Positions 1 to 5,682 of a stretch of 7,479 nt of DNA are shown one piece after another (the first letter of the stretch is position 1; the number at the start of each line of letters is the position of its first letter). The notes under the pieces were generated by a model that saw only the letters and a program-made list of their open reading frames with translations, had not been told where the DNA came from and ran no database searches. Origin of the DNA: Acidimicrobiaceae bacterium (GTDB taxonomy: Bacteria > Actinomycetota > Acidimicrobiia > Acidimicrobiales > RAAP-2). Made by a program: the position numbers and the translations under genes. Location: assembly GCA_003131665.1 (NCBI GenBank), contig PKWA01000132.1, positions 3,800 through 11,278 on the forward strand. The letters run 5' to 3'.

Positions 1-120
1 GTGCCGTCTGCGCTTCTCGTGACGTCGCGCAAACGAGGGCACACGAGAGTCATTTATCGTGCAGAGAACGGCGACACTAAGGTGAGTGTCACGGCGAGCA
101 GGATTCGAGAGCGCGAATGA
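1..120 (+). CDS. Possible 3' end of an upstream gene, product unknown (partial)
   Basis: Reading frame 1 is open from the left edge for 39 codons and stops at TGA 118-120. That stop overlaps the ATG of the next gene as ATGA, the usual layout of translationally coupled genes. The visible C-terminal piece is basic and hydrophilic (it includes RKRGHTRVIYRAENGD and ends in RIRERE), with no motif I recognise. In many Actinobacteria the gene before the hydrate dehydratase is acpS, but this tail does not resemble an AcpS C-terminus. An open frame this short can arise by chance at this GC content, so the ATGA overlap is the main support. The alternative is that these bases are a leader for the next gene. 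Confidence 0.35.
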   Translation: MPSALLVTSRKRGHTRVIYRAENGDTKVSVTASRIRERE

Positions 121-1442
121 TTCCCATACTGACGTGCGCCGCCATGCGCGAAGCTGACGCCCGGGCGGTGGCCCAACGCGGGAGCGACGTCTTGGTCGAG
201 GCGGCGGGAGTCGCGGTAGGGCTCGAAGCGAAACGGCTTCTGCGCTCGTGTTACGGCGCTCGTGTCGCCATTCTCGTCGGGCCCGGGCTCAACGGCGGCG
301 ACGGACGGCTCGCGAGTCGGTGGCTGAAGTCGCGCGGCGCCCACGTCGACCTGGTTGAGTGGGACCACGCGCCCGCTATCCTTCGCGGACACGACCTCGT
401 CATTGACGCAGCCTTCGGCACCGGCTGTTCGCGGCCCTTCGTGGCCCCCAAGGTGTCACCCGGAACGATCGTGCTGGCCGTCGACCTTCCCTCCGGCGTT
501 GACACCGACACCGGTGCGGTGCTCGGCAAACCGATGATCGCTGATGTCACGCTCGCCCTTGGAGCGATCAAGCCCGCTCACCTCGATGGTCTTTCTACTG
601 AATTTGTCGGCGAGATCCGCTTCGCGGGGCTCGACATCGTGAACACGTTTGATGACGGCCTGGTTGATGATCACGACCTCGATGCATTCATCCACCTCGG
701 TGCGCACGACCACAAGTGGGTTCACGCCGTGCAGGCCTTCGCGGGCTCCACGCTGATGCCCGGTGCCGCCGAGCTCGTGCTTCGTGGCGCCCTCGCCGGA
801 GGCGCGTCAATGATTCGACTGGCCAGTCGAGGCGACGTGTCCGAATTGGTCACGTTGCCACCCGAAGTAGTGCACGTCAGCGAACTCGGTGTCGACCCCC
901 GTTGTCGAGCGGTCGTCGCGGGACCCGGTCTGGGACCTGACGCCTGGACCTGGTTGCGCGAGCGAATGGCCCTCGTGACGGTGCCCGTCGTGCTCGACGC
1001 CGATGGGCTCGATCGGACGTCCATCGACGAACTCGCACCTCGAAACGACTCCTGGATCCTTACCCCTCATGAAGGGGAGTTCACGCGTCTTACCGGCCAT
1101 CCACTTGGACCCAGTCGATTTGACGCCGTACGCGAGCTCGCTCGAGCGACACAGTGCGTCGTACTGTTAAAGGGCCCCACGACCGTCATCGCGAACGCCG
1201 CCGGGGCGCTGCGTGTGGTCAACTCTGGAACGCCCGCCCTCGCGACCGCGGGCAGTGGTGACGTCTTGTCGGGGCTGATGGTTGGCACGGTCGCTCGGGG
1301 CCACGACCCCTTTGAGGCCGCGGCACTATCGGCGCATCTTCACGGACGCGCCGGAGCGCGCTTGCGACCCTACGCCCCGGCATCTGAACTCGTGGCCAAG
1401 GTCCGCGAAATACTCAGTGAACTTGAGTGCGGCACTCGCTAA
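117..1442 (+). CDS. nnr: Bifunctional NAD(P)H-hydrate epimerase / ADP- or ATP-dependent dehydratase
   Basis: This is a nicotinamide nucleotide repair enzyme of the cytosol. The N-terminal YjeF_N half epimerises R- and S-NAD(P)HX, and the C-terminal ribokinase-like half dehydrates S-NAD(P)HX back to NAD(P)H using ADP or ATP. N-half motifs visible are GPGLNGGDG (55-63), DAAFGTG (97-103) and VDLPSGVDTDTG (122-133, with the expected catalytic Asp123). C-half motifs are AGPGLG, LDADGLD, TPHEGEF (about 315-321) and ATAGSGDVLSG (376-386, with catalytic Asp382). At 441 residues it is shorter than most fused homologues, which I recall as roughly 470-520. Two spots depart from the consensus: the usual GNNGGDG reads GLNGGDG, and the HKGxxG entry to the second domain reads HKWVHA. 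The ATG at 117 starts the typical N-terminus (MIPILTCAAMREADA). It has only a weak Shine-Dalgarno sequence, consistent with coupling to the upstream frame. The downstream neighbour converges, so any operon ends here. Confidence 0.93.
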   Translation: MIPILTCAAMREADARAVAQRGSDVLVEAAGVAVGLEAKRLLRSCYGARVAILVGPGLNGGDGRLASRWLKSRGAHVDLVEWDHAPAILRGHDLVIDAAFGTGCSRPFVAPKVSPGTIVLAVDLPSGVDTDTGAVLGKPMIADVTLALGAIKPAHLDGLSTEFVGEIRFAGLDIVNTFDDGLVDDHDLDAFIHLGAHDHKWVHAVQAFAGSTLMPGAAELVLRGALAGGASMIRLASRGDVSELVTLPPEVVHVSELGVDPRCRAVVAGPGLGPDAWTWLRERMALVTVPVVLDADGLDRTSIDELAPRNDSWILTPHEGEFTRLTGHPLGPSRFDAVRELARATQCVVLLKGPTTVIANAAGALRVVNSGTPALATAGSGDVLSGLMVGTVARGHDPFEAAALSAHLHGRAGARLRPYAPASELVAKVREILSELECGTR

Positions 1443-1472
1443 ATCGCCAAGATCCTTCGAGGTGCCCCCGTC

Positions 1473-1513
1473 ACGTTGACGAACCCGGGTACGTCGGTCG
1501 CCGGGCGTAACGT
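1473..1513. terminator. Imperfect hairpin between convergent genes
   Basis: In the 92-base gap between two converging genes, ACGTT-CG-CCCGG (within 1473-1488) can pair with CCGGG-CG-AACGT (1501-1513) across small internal bulges. The loop is about 12 nt. Neither side carries a run of T, so it is at best a weak or Rho-assisted terminator. I see nothing else in the gap. Confidence 0.25.
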
Positions 1514-1534
1514 CGTGACCGAGTTGGCTGCGAC

Positions 1535-2302
1535 TTAGATAACGGGAGACAGTCCCCCGTCGATGCTCACACCGACGCCGGTGATGTAGCTGGCGCGCGG
1601 CGATAGGAGAAACGCCGCGAGATCGGCAAACTCCTCGGCCCGGCCAATTCGCCCAAGAGGGATCTTCGAACCCTTGACCAAGTTCTTGTAGAACTCCTGA
1701 AGATCGACACCAGAGTCTTTGGCCCGTCGCACCCACTGATCGGATTCGATGAGACCAATCAATATGGCGTTCACGCGCACGCCTCGAGGGCCCACCTCGT
1801 TGGCCAAGGCCTTCGTGAGGGCAAGTCCCGCTGCGCGCGACGCCGACGTCGGAGTCGAATTCGCGCCCGGAGCGCGAGCGTAGACCGACAAGACGTTGAC
1901 GATCGAACCACTGGATTCCTCTAGAGCGCCCAGTACTCGGCGCGACACGTGCAACGCCGAGATCACTTTTAGCTCATAGTCCTCTCGCCACAACTCGTCT
2001 TGAGAGTCGTCGATCGAGCCGCCCGCACTGCGTCCGGCGTTGTTCACTGCTCCGTCCAGTCGACCAAATCGAGAAAGGGTCTCATCGATGAACGCGTCCA
2101 ACTGCGCGGCTTTGGTCACGTCGGCTTGACGGCATAGCGCGTCGGTGCCCAGGAGGACCTGCGCCCGATCGAGGCGATCACGGTCGCGTCCACATATCGC
2201 GACGCGAGATCCCTCTTCCACCAGTTTTCGAGCCAGTCCCAGCCCGAGCCCGTCGCTACCGCCAGTGATCAGAAACACGCGATCTCGAAGCTCCAGATTC
2301 AC
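1535..2302 (-). CDS. Short-chain dehydrogenase/reductase homologue lacking catalytic Tyr and Lys
   Basis: A Rossmann-fold protein of 255 residues, the normal length for classical SDRs. The dinucleotide-binding motif TGGSDGLG (13-20), an Arg after strand beta-2 (CGR, 37-39, which in the family favours NADP(H)), the NNAG motif (87-90) and the C-terminal YITG...DGG segment are all intact. The catalytic region is not. Aligned by eye to FabG, Ser139 is kept, but the YxxxK positions read Thr152 and Arg156 (TPTSASRAAGLALTKALA), and the tetrad Asn position appears to be Lys112. The reaction therefore cannot be assumed to be the usual ketone/alcohol oxidoreduction. A known divergent SDR group has similar losses, so this is probably a family trait and not decay. 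The start is GTG at 2302, with TAGGA seven bases upstream; the ATG at 2310 is out of frame and meets a stop after three codons. It lies downstream of the DUF2630 gene (98-base gap). The substrate is unknown. Confidence 0.88.
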   Translation of the reverse strand: MNLELRDRVFLITGGSDGLGLGLARKLVEEGSRVAICGRDRDRLDRAQVLLGTDALCRQADVTKAAQLDAFIDETLSRFGRLDGAVNNAGRSAGGSIDDSQDELWREDYELKVISALHVSRRVLGALEESSGSIVNVLSVYARAPGANSTPTSASRAAGLALTKALANEVGPRGVRVNAILIGLIESDQWVRRAKDSGVDLQEFYKNLVKGSKIPLGRIGRAEEFADLAAFLLSPRASYITGVGVSIDGGLSPVI

Positions 2303-2400
2303 GCGCTCATCCTACAAACGAAACCACGTCGCTGACTGTCCTTAGTCTTCGTCGGCGCACTGTCGATGGACCATGCCGAGCGATTGTTGCTCATCGCTGG

Positions 2401-2643
2401 TCACTGCAGATAGTTCTCGACCACGTCGCTAGGGCGAACGGTCGCTTCATTAGGGTTCAGTCCCGCCGTTCGCCGAGCCCGCCGCTGACGCAGCAAGTCA
2501 TAACATTGATCCAGCTCAATCTCGACGTCCTTTAGCCGAGCCAGTTGTGTCGGTGCGAGGGGCTGACCGTGGTGCGACTCTTCGAGCTGTTGTTCTTCGT
2601 TCGACAGTCTTTCGATCCGCTCAAATATGGTCTCGTCGTTCAT
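2401..2643 (-). CDS. DUF2630 family protein
   Basis: A small cytosolic protein of 80 residues and unknown function. The pattern is typical of DUF2630: an N-terminal MNDExIFxRI helix, a charged Glu-rich helix, then the signature LDQCYDLLRQRRARR (about 43-57), an NPNEAxVRPxxVVExYLQ C-terminus and no membrane segment. It looks like two amphipathic helices, possibly a coiled-coil hairpin. The start is ATG 2643, because AAAGG lies seven bases upstream. The in-frame ATG at 2649 would leave one base after the same site, and the longer frame to 2688 adds residues unlike the family. It sits between the pirin gene (93 bases upstream) and the SDR homologue (98 bases downstream), all on the minus strand. 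I saw no convincing terminator or promoter in either gap, so co-transcription is plausible but unproven. Confidence 0.88.
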   Translation of the reverse strand: MNDETIFERIERLSNEEQQLEESHHGQPLAPTQLARLKDVEIELDQCYDLLRQRRARRTAGLNPNEATVRPSDVVENYLQ

Positions 2644-2736
2644 AGACATTCCTTTCAATGTGCTCAAAGAGGTACGTTCCCTGCACACTACGCTTTGACT
2701 TTTCGCCGAGACACGAAGGGCCCAGCGACCGTTGGC

Positions 2737-3747
2737 CTAGATTCCCGTATTCTCAACTCGCACCGCATTGGGGTCGGGGACGTGCGGCATCAAAGCATTA
2801 GCCGGCACGGTACCCAAGCGACCGGCCTGGAAGTCCTCCAGGGCCTGGACGATCTCAGCCCGGGAGTTCATAACAAAGGGCCCGTAGTGCTCGACGTGCT
2901 CGCCAATCGGGCTACCCCCAAGGACGAGGAGTTCGAGGTGTTCCGTTCGCGAATCTTGACGTTCGTCAGCTCGTACTCGCAACCAATCTCCACTGCCAAA
3001 GGCGATCAGTTGGCCAGCGATGATCGGACGGCGCTCACTTCCCACCGAGCCGGAGCCGGCCAAGACGTACACGAGAGCGTTAAACGACGGCTCCCACGGC
3101 AAATTCAGTTGAGCTCCCGGCGAGAGCGAGACGTGCGTCATCGCCATCGGCGTATGAGTTGAGCCCGGTCCGCGATGTCCCCCAACGTCGCCCGCAATAA
3201 TGCGCACGAGCGACTCGCCGTCGGGTGAAGAGACCAACACCACGTCGTCGGCTTCGAGGCCTTGGTACGCGGGCGCGATCATCTTCTCCTTGGCCGGTAA
3301 GTTCACCCACAGTTGTATGCCGTGAAAGAGTCCACCGGACACCACCAGATCTTCCGGGGGTGTCTCAATGTGCAGTATTCCCTTACCGGCGGTCATCCAC
3401 TGCGTGGAACCGTTGGTGATCATGCCGCCGCCGCCTTGGGAGTCTTGGTGTTGAAAGGCCCCGTCGATCATGTAGGTCACCGTCTCGAAGCCGCGATGAG
3501 GGTGCCAGGGCGTCCCCTTGGGTTCACCGGCGGCGTAGTCCACCTCCCCCATCTGATCCATGTGAACAAAGGGGTCCAATTCTTGCATGGTCAGTCCCGC
3601 GAAGGCTCTTCGAACGGGAAAACCCTCGCCCTCCAGGCCGCTCGGTGCGGTCGTCACTGACCTGATTGAACGCTCGCCAATTCCGTCGTTGACAATGGCG
3701 TCGAGGTGAGGGAGATCAGTCAACTTCTCGGGCATTACGGCAGGCAT
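2737..3747 (-). CDS. Pirin family bicupin protein
   Basis: A two-domain cupin of 336 residues, a little longer than the roughly 290 of typical pirins because of an N-terminal extension. The first cupin carries the metal-binding set: PWHPHRGFET gives His82 and His84, and GKGILHIETP gives His126 and Glu128, matching the four ligands of human pirin. The Pirin_C domain follows at about 195-310, ending with the conserved LGGSPIGEHVEHYGPFVMN segment. Pirins bind Fe or another divalent metal. Some have quercetin 2,3-dioxygenase activity and others act as redox sensors or interact with metabolic enzymes, so the exact role here is open. The start is ATG 3747, with GAGG five bases upstream; Met5 is a weaker alternative. 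The promoter region is shared with the divergent secreted-protein gene and holds a candidate operator. Confidence 0.93.
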   Translation of the reverse strand: MPAVMPEKLTDLPHLDAIVNDGIGERSIRSVTTAPSGLEGEGFPVRRAFAGLTMQELDPFVHMDQMGEVDYAAGEPKGTPWHPHRGFETVTYMIDGAFQHQDSQGGGGMITNGSTQWMTAGKGILHIETPPEDLVVSGGLFHGIQLWVNLPAKEKMIAPAYQGLEADDVVLVSSPDGESLVRIIAGDVGGHRGPGSTHTPMAMTHVSLSPGAQLNLPWEPSFNALVYVLAGSGSVGSERRPIIAGQLIAFGSGDWLRVRADERQDSRTEHLELLVLGGSPIGEHVEHYGPFVMNSRAEIVQALEDFQAGRLGTVPANALMPHVPDPNAVRVENTGI

Positions 3748-3776
3748 ATCGACCTCGCATTCCTACTAAGAAAATC

Positions 3777-3805
3777 AGTGTACGTGTTTCGCTGCGGTGA
3801 CCTCA
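3777..3805 (-). promoter_or_regulatory. Candidate promoter of the pirin gene
   Basis: On the minus strand a -10-like TACACT (3782-3777) lies 17 bases from a poor -35-like TGAGGT (3805-3800). This would start transcription near 3770 and give a leader of roughly 20 bases that includes the GAGG ribosome binding site. The -10 fits the actinobacterial TAnnnT pattern and the -35 is weak. The alternative is TACAAT at 3862-3857, which has a better -10 but would give a leader of about 100 bases. Confidence 0.35.
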
Positions 3806-3813
3806 TCGTCACC
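3796..3813. promoter_or_regulatory. Operator-like inverted repeat GGTGAC-N6-GTCACC
   Basis: Two perfect 6-base arms (3796-3801 and 3808-3813) surround the spacer CTCATC, giving an 18-base dyad 49-66 bases before the pirin start. It covers the candidate -35, as expected for a dimeric repressor. The right arm contains GTCAC, the same core found in the repeats farther along this gap. No regulator gene is visible in the window. Confidence 0.4.
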
Positions 3814-3911
3814 AGTCATGGACAGATTTTGCTGGCACGACAAGATTCAAGATGCAATTGTAAGGGTTTCTTAAGAAGCAGCGATCCACCGACGTTCCGA
3901 GGTCGCTCGCC

Positions 3912-3924
3912 GTCACATTATGAA
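3912..3924 (+). repeat. GTCACATTATGAA direct repeat, copy 1
   Basis: A 13-base sequence that recurs exactly at 4051-4063, 139 bases downstream, in the same orientation. It lies between the pirin and secreted-protein starts. It is a possible binding site; function unknown. Confidence 0.5.
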
Positions 3925-4040
3925 CTTTTCTTAACGATTCACCACGTTCCCAACAGGACATGTCGGCCATCGGCACTTTATCCAAATAGTTGCATTTCAA
4001 TATGTCATTAAAACATTCACTAAACGTGCGACGTATACAT

Positions 4041-4063
4041 GTCACTCTCTGTCACATTATGAA
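4041..4063 (+). repeat. GTCAC doublet with GTCACATTATGAA copy 2
   Basis: GTCAC begins at 4041 and again at 4051, one helical turn apart, each preceded by T (TGTCAC). The second begins an exact copy of the 13-base repeat of 3912-3924. The doublet follows directly after the TATACA that might be a -10 box, so a bound protein could affect initiation. The layout loosely recalls direct-repeat response-regulator sites, though the unit spacing is 10 and not 11. Confidence 0.5.
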
Positions 4064-4076
4064 GAATTCGCTGTGA

Positions 4077-4089
4077 GTCACTTCATGAG
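4077..4089 (+). repeat. Degenerate copy of the GTCAC repeat inside an inverted repeat
   Basis: GTCACTTCATGAG matches the exact repeats at 10 of 13 positions. It begins inside the palindrome GTGAGTCAC (4073-4081) and lies within an inverted repeat of CTGTGA (4071-4076) and TCACAG (4095-4100). Together with the upstream copies it gives four GTCAC cores on this strand between 3912 and 4081. Confidence 0.4.
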
Positions 4090-4141
4090 CATCATCACAG
4101 CGTTCTCACACCGCGTTCACAATTGGGGGCGCCAGGCTTTT

Positions 4142-4169
4142 GGTTGTTCGAGATCATCTTGAACGAACC
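4142..4169 (+). promoter_or_regulatory. Stable leader hairpin just before the RBS of the secreted-protein gene
   Basis: The left arm GGTTGTTCGAGA (4142-4153) pairs with TCTTGAAC plus AACC (4157-4169) around a TCA loop. This gives 12 base pairs with one G-U pair and one bulged G (4165). The stem ends four bases before the Shine-Dalgarno GAAGGGA (4174-4180), which stays unpaired. There is no T run after it, so it is not an intrinsic terminator. A role in mRNA stability or translation control is inference. Confidence 0.5.
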
Positions 4170-4185
4170 CAACGAAGGGAACACG

Positions 4186-5421
4186 ATGCAATCGAGAAGA
4201 ATGAAAGTAGTGGGCCGCTCAGTTACGGCACTCGCCATCGGTATGGCGTTGACGGTCGGCAGCGCGAGCCTGGCCTCCGCCTCGTCTCACCACGGACAGG
4301 GCTTCAGGGATCACGGCGTCGCCAGTGGTAAATGGTCGAACTTTGACTACGCGAACACCGGCCTTGGTGGCTTTGTCACCGCGGTAACCAGCACGTCAGT
4401 CACGGTTGCATTGCGCAGTGGGTCGTCGGCAACGTTTACGCTCACGCCGACCACGACCTATACCGAGGGCTCAGCACCTGCGACGATCGCCGCCTTAGTA
4501 GTTGGCGATCGCGTGAGGGTTCAAGTTTCCTCATCCGCGGCCACCACGGCCACGTCAGTCAATGTAGAACTAGCCGAACTCTTCGGAAAGGTGACCGCCG
4601 TCAGTGGCAACACGATTACGATCACCGATCCTCAGGGATTCAGCCGCACAGTCGTCGTGAACTCTTCAACGAGCTACACCACGGGCGGCGCTGCTGGTTC
4701 GTTGGCGGACGTCACTGTGGGCTCGAAGATTCTGGCCCAAGGAACCATTGACGCCAATTTGACATCGTTGGACGCGATTAACGTAGCCATCGGTTCAGCA
4801 GAACACTCGGACGTTGTCCGTGGAATAGTCACGGCCGACACCAGTTCGTCGGTCACGGTCCAGGACCACAGTGGCACCTCGACCACGTTCACCTTGACAT
4901 CGACCACCACCTTTAACAACGGTAAGACCGCGCTCAGTGCGTCGGACCTCGTTGTTGGTGAGCGAGTCGGCGTTAAGGTCAGCTCATCGGCTCCTACAGT
5001 CGCACTGAGTATCTGCATCCAGTTGGCCGGCTTGAGCGGCAAGGTAAGTGCCGTCAGCGGTAACTCAATTACCGTGACCAACCATGAAGGATTCAGCCTC
5101 ACGATTGTGGTGAGTTCGGCAACGGCCAATAGCCAAGACGGCGCGTCAGCCACCCTGGCCGACGTCGTCGTTGGATCGAAGATCTGTGCCCAGGGCATCA
5201 TCGCTGCTGACCAGACCACTCTCGATGCGATCACCGTAAAAATTGGTCACGCCAATGACGCAGTCCCGGTCGTTACCCCGCTGGTAAAGGAGATTGGGAG
5301 CCTAGGTAACCAAGGCCATCAAAACAGCCACGACAACCAAGGCGGTCACGACAACCAAGGCGGTCACCAGGGAAATTTCGGCGGTCACAAATCATTCGAT
5401 CGAGGTAGTCACCGTAGGTAA
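4186..5421 (+). CDS. Secreted DUF5666-type repeat protein with His-rich tail
   Basis: A predicted exported protein of 411 residues and unknown function. The start is ATG 4186, because GAAGGGA lies five bases upstream; the longer frame from a TTG at 4123 runs through the leader hairpin. A Sec signal peptide covers 1-32 (basic MQSRRMKVVGR, hydrophobic core, cleavage probably after ALASA at 32). Four beta-rich units follow: A1 (60-132), B1 (133-207), A2 (210-283) and B2 (284-354). The B units read GKVxAVSGNxITxT...LADVxVGSKIxAQGxI, typical of DUF5666, and the A units are more distant relatives. A1-B1 and A2-B2 are clear duplicates. The only cysteines, Cys277 and Cys334, lie in the second half. 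The last 57 residues are rich in His, Gly, Asn and Gln, and His35-His36 follow the signal peptide, so metal binding is possible. There is no sortase motif or membrane anchor. A strong terminator follows, so the gene is probably monocistronic. Confidence 0.85.
   Translation: MQSRRMKVVGRSVTALAIGMALTVGSASLASASSHHGQGFRDHGVASGKWSNFDYANTGLGGFVTAVTSTSVTVALRSGSSATFTLTPTTTYTEGSAPATIAALVVGDRVRVQVSSSAATTATSVNVELAELFGKVTAVSGNTITITDPQGFSRTVVVNSSTSYTTGGAAGSLADVTVGSKILAQGTIDANLTSLDAINVAIGSAEHSDVVRGIVTADTSSSVTVQDHSGTSTTFTLTSTTTFNNGKTALSASDLVVGERVGVKVSSSAPTVALSICIQLAGLSGKVSAVSGNSITVTNHEGFSLTIVVSSATANSQDGASATLADVVVGSKICAQGIIAADQTTLDAITVKIGHANDAVPVVTPLVKEIGSLGNQGHQNSHDNQGGHDNQGGHQGNFGGHKSFDRGSHRR
4363..5247 (+). 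repeat. Intragenic duplication, A-B / A-B modules
   Basis: The segment at 4363-4809 and the one from 4813 encode matching proteins at an offset of about 450 bases. Shared landmarks are TSxSVTV...TFTLTxTTT...LVVGxRVxVxVSSSA in the A units and AVSGNxIT...LADVxVGSKI in the B units. Many third positions differ between the halves, so the duplication is not recent. Confidence 0.75.
5329..5364 (+). repeat. Perfect tandem 18-base repeat (x2) in the His-rich tail
   Basis: CACGACAACCAAGGCGGT occurs twice in direct succession (5329-5346 and 5347-5364), encoding HDNQGG twice, followed by the related HQGNFGGH. It keeps the reading frame, so copy number could change by slippage without breaking the protein. 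Confidence 0.85.
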
Positions 5422-5449
5422 CGTAGGTCGTTCGTTGTAAGCAGTAGGC

Positions 5450-5499
5450 CCAACTAGCGCGTGACGTTGACGTTGAATGTCACGCGCTAGTTGGTTTTT
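5450..5499 (+). terminator. Strong intrinsic terminator of the secreted-protein gene
   Basis: A perfect 16-base-pair stem joins CCAACTAGCGCGTGAC (5450-5465) to its complement at 5479-5494 across a 13-base loop. TTTTT (5495-5499) follows directly. It begins 28 bases after the stop codon. There is no T run on the other strand, so it works rightward only. Confidence 0.9.
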
Positions 5500-5569
5500 A
5501 GCTTTCGTTACCGACATGCGGGGTTCAAAATCGGTATCTACTGAAACGCCGGCGCCGCAGAACAAGATT

Positions 5570-5593
5570 CTCCGGGTGATCTCTACCCGAGAG
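5570..5593 (+). other. Small hairpin upstream of the HAD phosphatase gene
   Basis: CTC-CGGGT (5570-5577) pairs with ACCCG-GAG (5585-5593) around a 7-base loop, with one bulged A. It sits in the 183-base gap before the HAD gene, about 90 bases ahead of the start. There is no T run and no known riboswitch pattern. I found no convincing promoter in this gap, though one must exist beyond the strong terminator. Confidence 0.3.
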
Positions 5594-5682
5594 TATGCGA
5601 GCGAGCGATAAGTTAGGGAGTGTCGGATCGTCAAGAATTCGCCTTCCGCCTACGCTTGATGTCAACGGAAGGAATGGGCTTC

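Larger units (their letters stand above)
3748..4185. promoter_or_regulatory. AT-rich divergent intergenic region (438 bases)
   Basis: This gap separates the starts of the pirin gene (-) and the secreted DUF5666-type gene (+). It is much poorer in GC than the genes: for example, only 22 of the 60 bases at 3961-4020 are G or C. It holds no convincing gene; the short open frames across it give Cys-rich or random-looking proteins without ribosome binding sites. It contains a GGTGAC-N6-GTCACC inverted repeat, repeats built on GTCAC, a TTCTTAAGAA palindrome (3868-3877), a CTGTGA...TCACAG inverted repeat (4071-4100) and a leader hairpin (4142-4169). A TATACA at 4034-4039 could be a -10 box for the rightward gene, but I found no matching -35. 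Confidence 0.7.

Noticed and set aside
2650..2688. Longer DUF2630 start at 2688
   Set aside because: It adds residues unlike the family and lies upstream of the AAAGG that fits ATG 2643.
3934..3956. Possible actinobacterial PHO box (ATTCACC...TTCCCAAC)
   Set aside because: The two units match the GTTCACC consensus poorly and are spaced 10 and not 11 bases apart, and neither flanking gene suggests phosphate control.
3706..4011. 101-codon plus-strand open frame running from the pirin gene into the gap
   Set aside because: It overlaps the pirin start on the opposite strand, and its composition does not look like a protein.
3809..4045. 78-codon minus-strand open frame in the divergent gap
   Set aside because: Its sequence is Cys- and Asn-rich with no recognisable family, there is no ribosome binding site, and it lies in AT-rich DNA across the repeat copies. 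It is best read as chance.
4123..4185. N-terminal extension of the secreted protein from a TTG
   Set aside because: The extension would precede a normal signal peptide and be encoded by the leader hairpin, whereas ATG 4186 has a good ribosome binding site.
4674..5234. 186-codon minus-strand open frame inside the secreted-protein gene
   Set aside because: It is the antisense shadow of the Thr/Ser/Val-rich repeats, with no ribosome binding site or recognisable domain.
5515..5540. Sequence resembling a tRNA T-arm (GGGTTCAAAATC)
   Set aside because: The flanking bases do not form a T-stem, and no acceptor, D or anticodon arm can be found around it.
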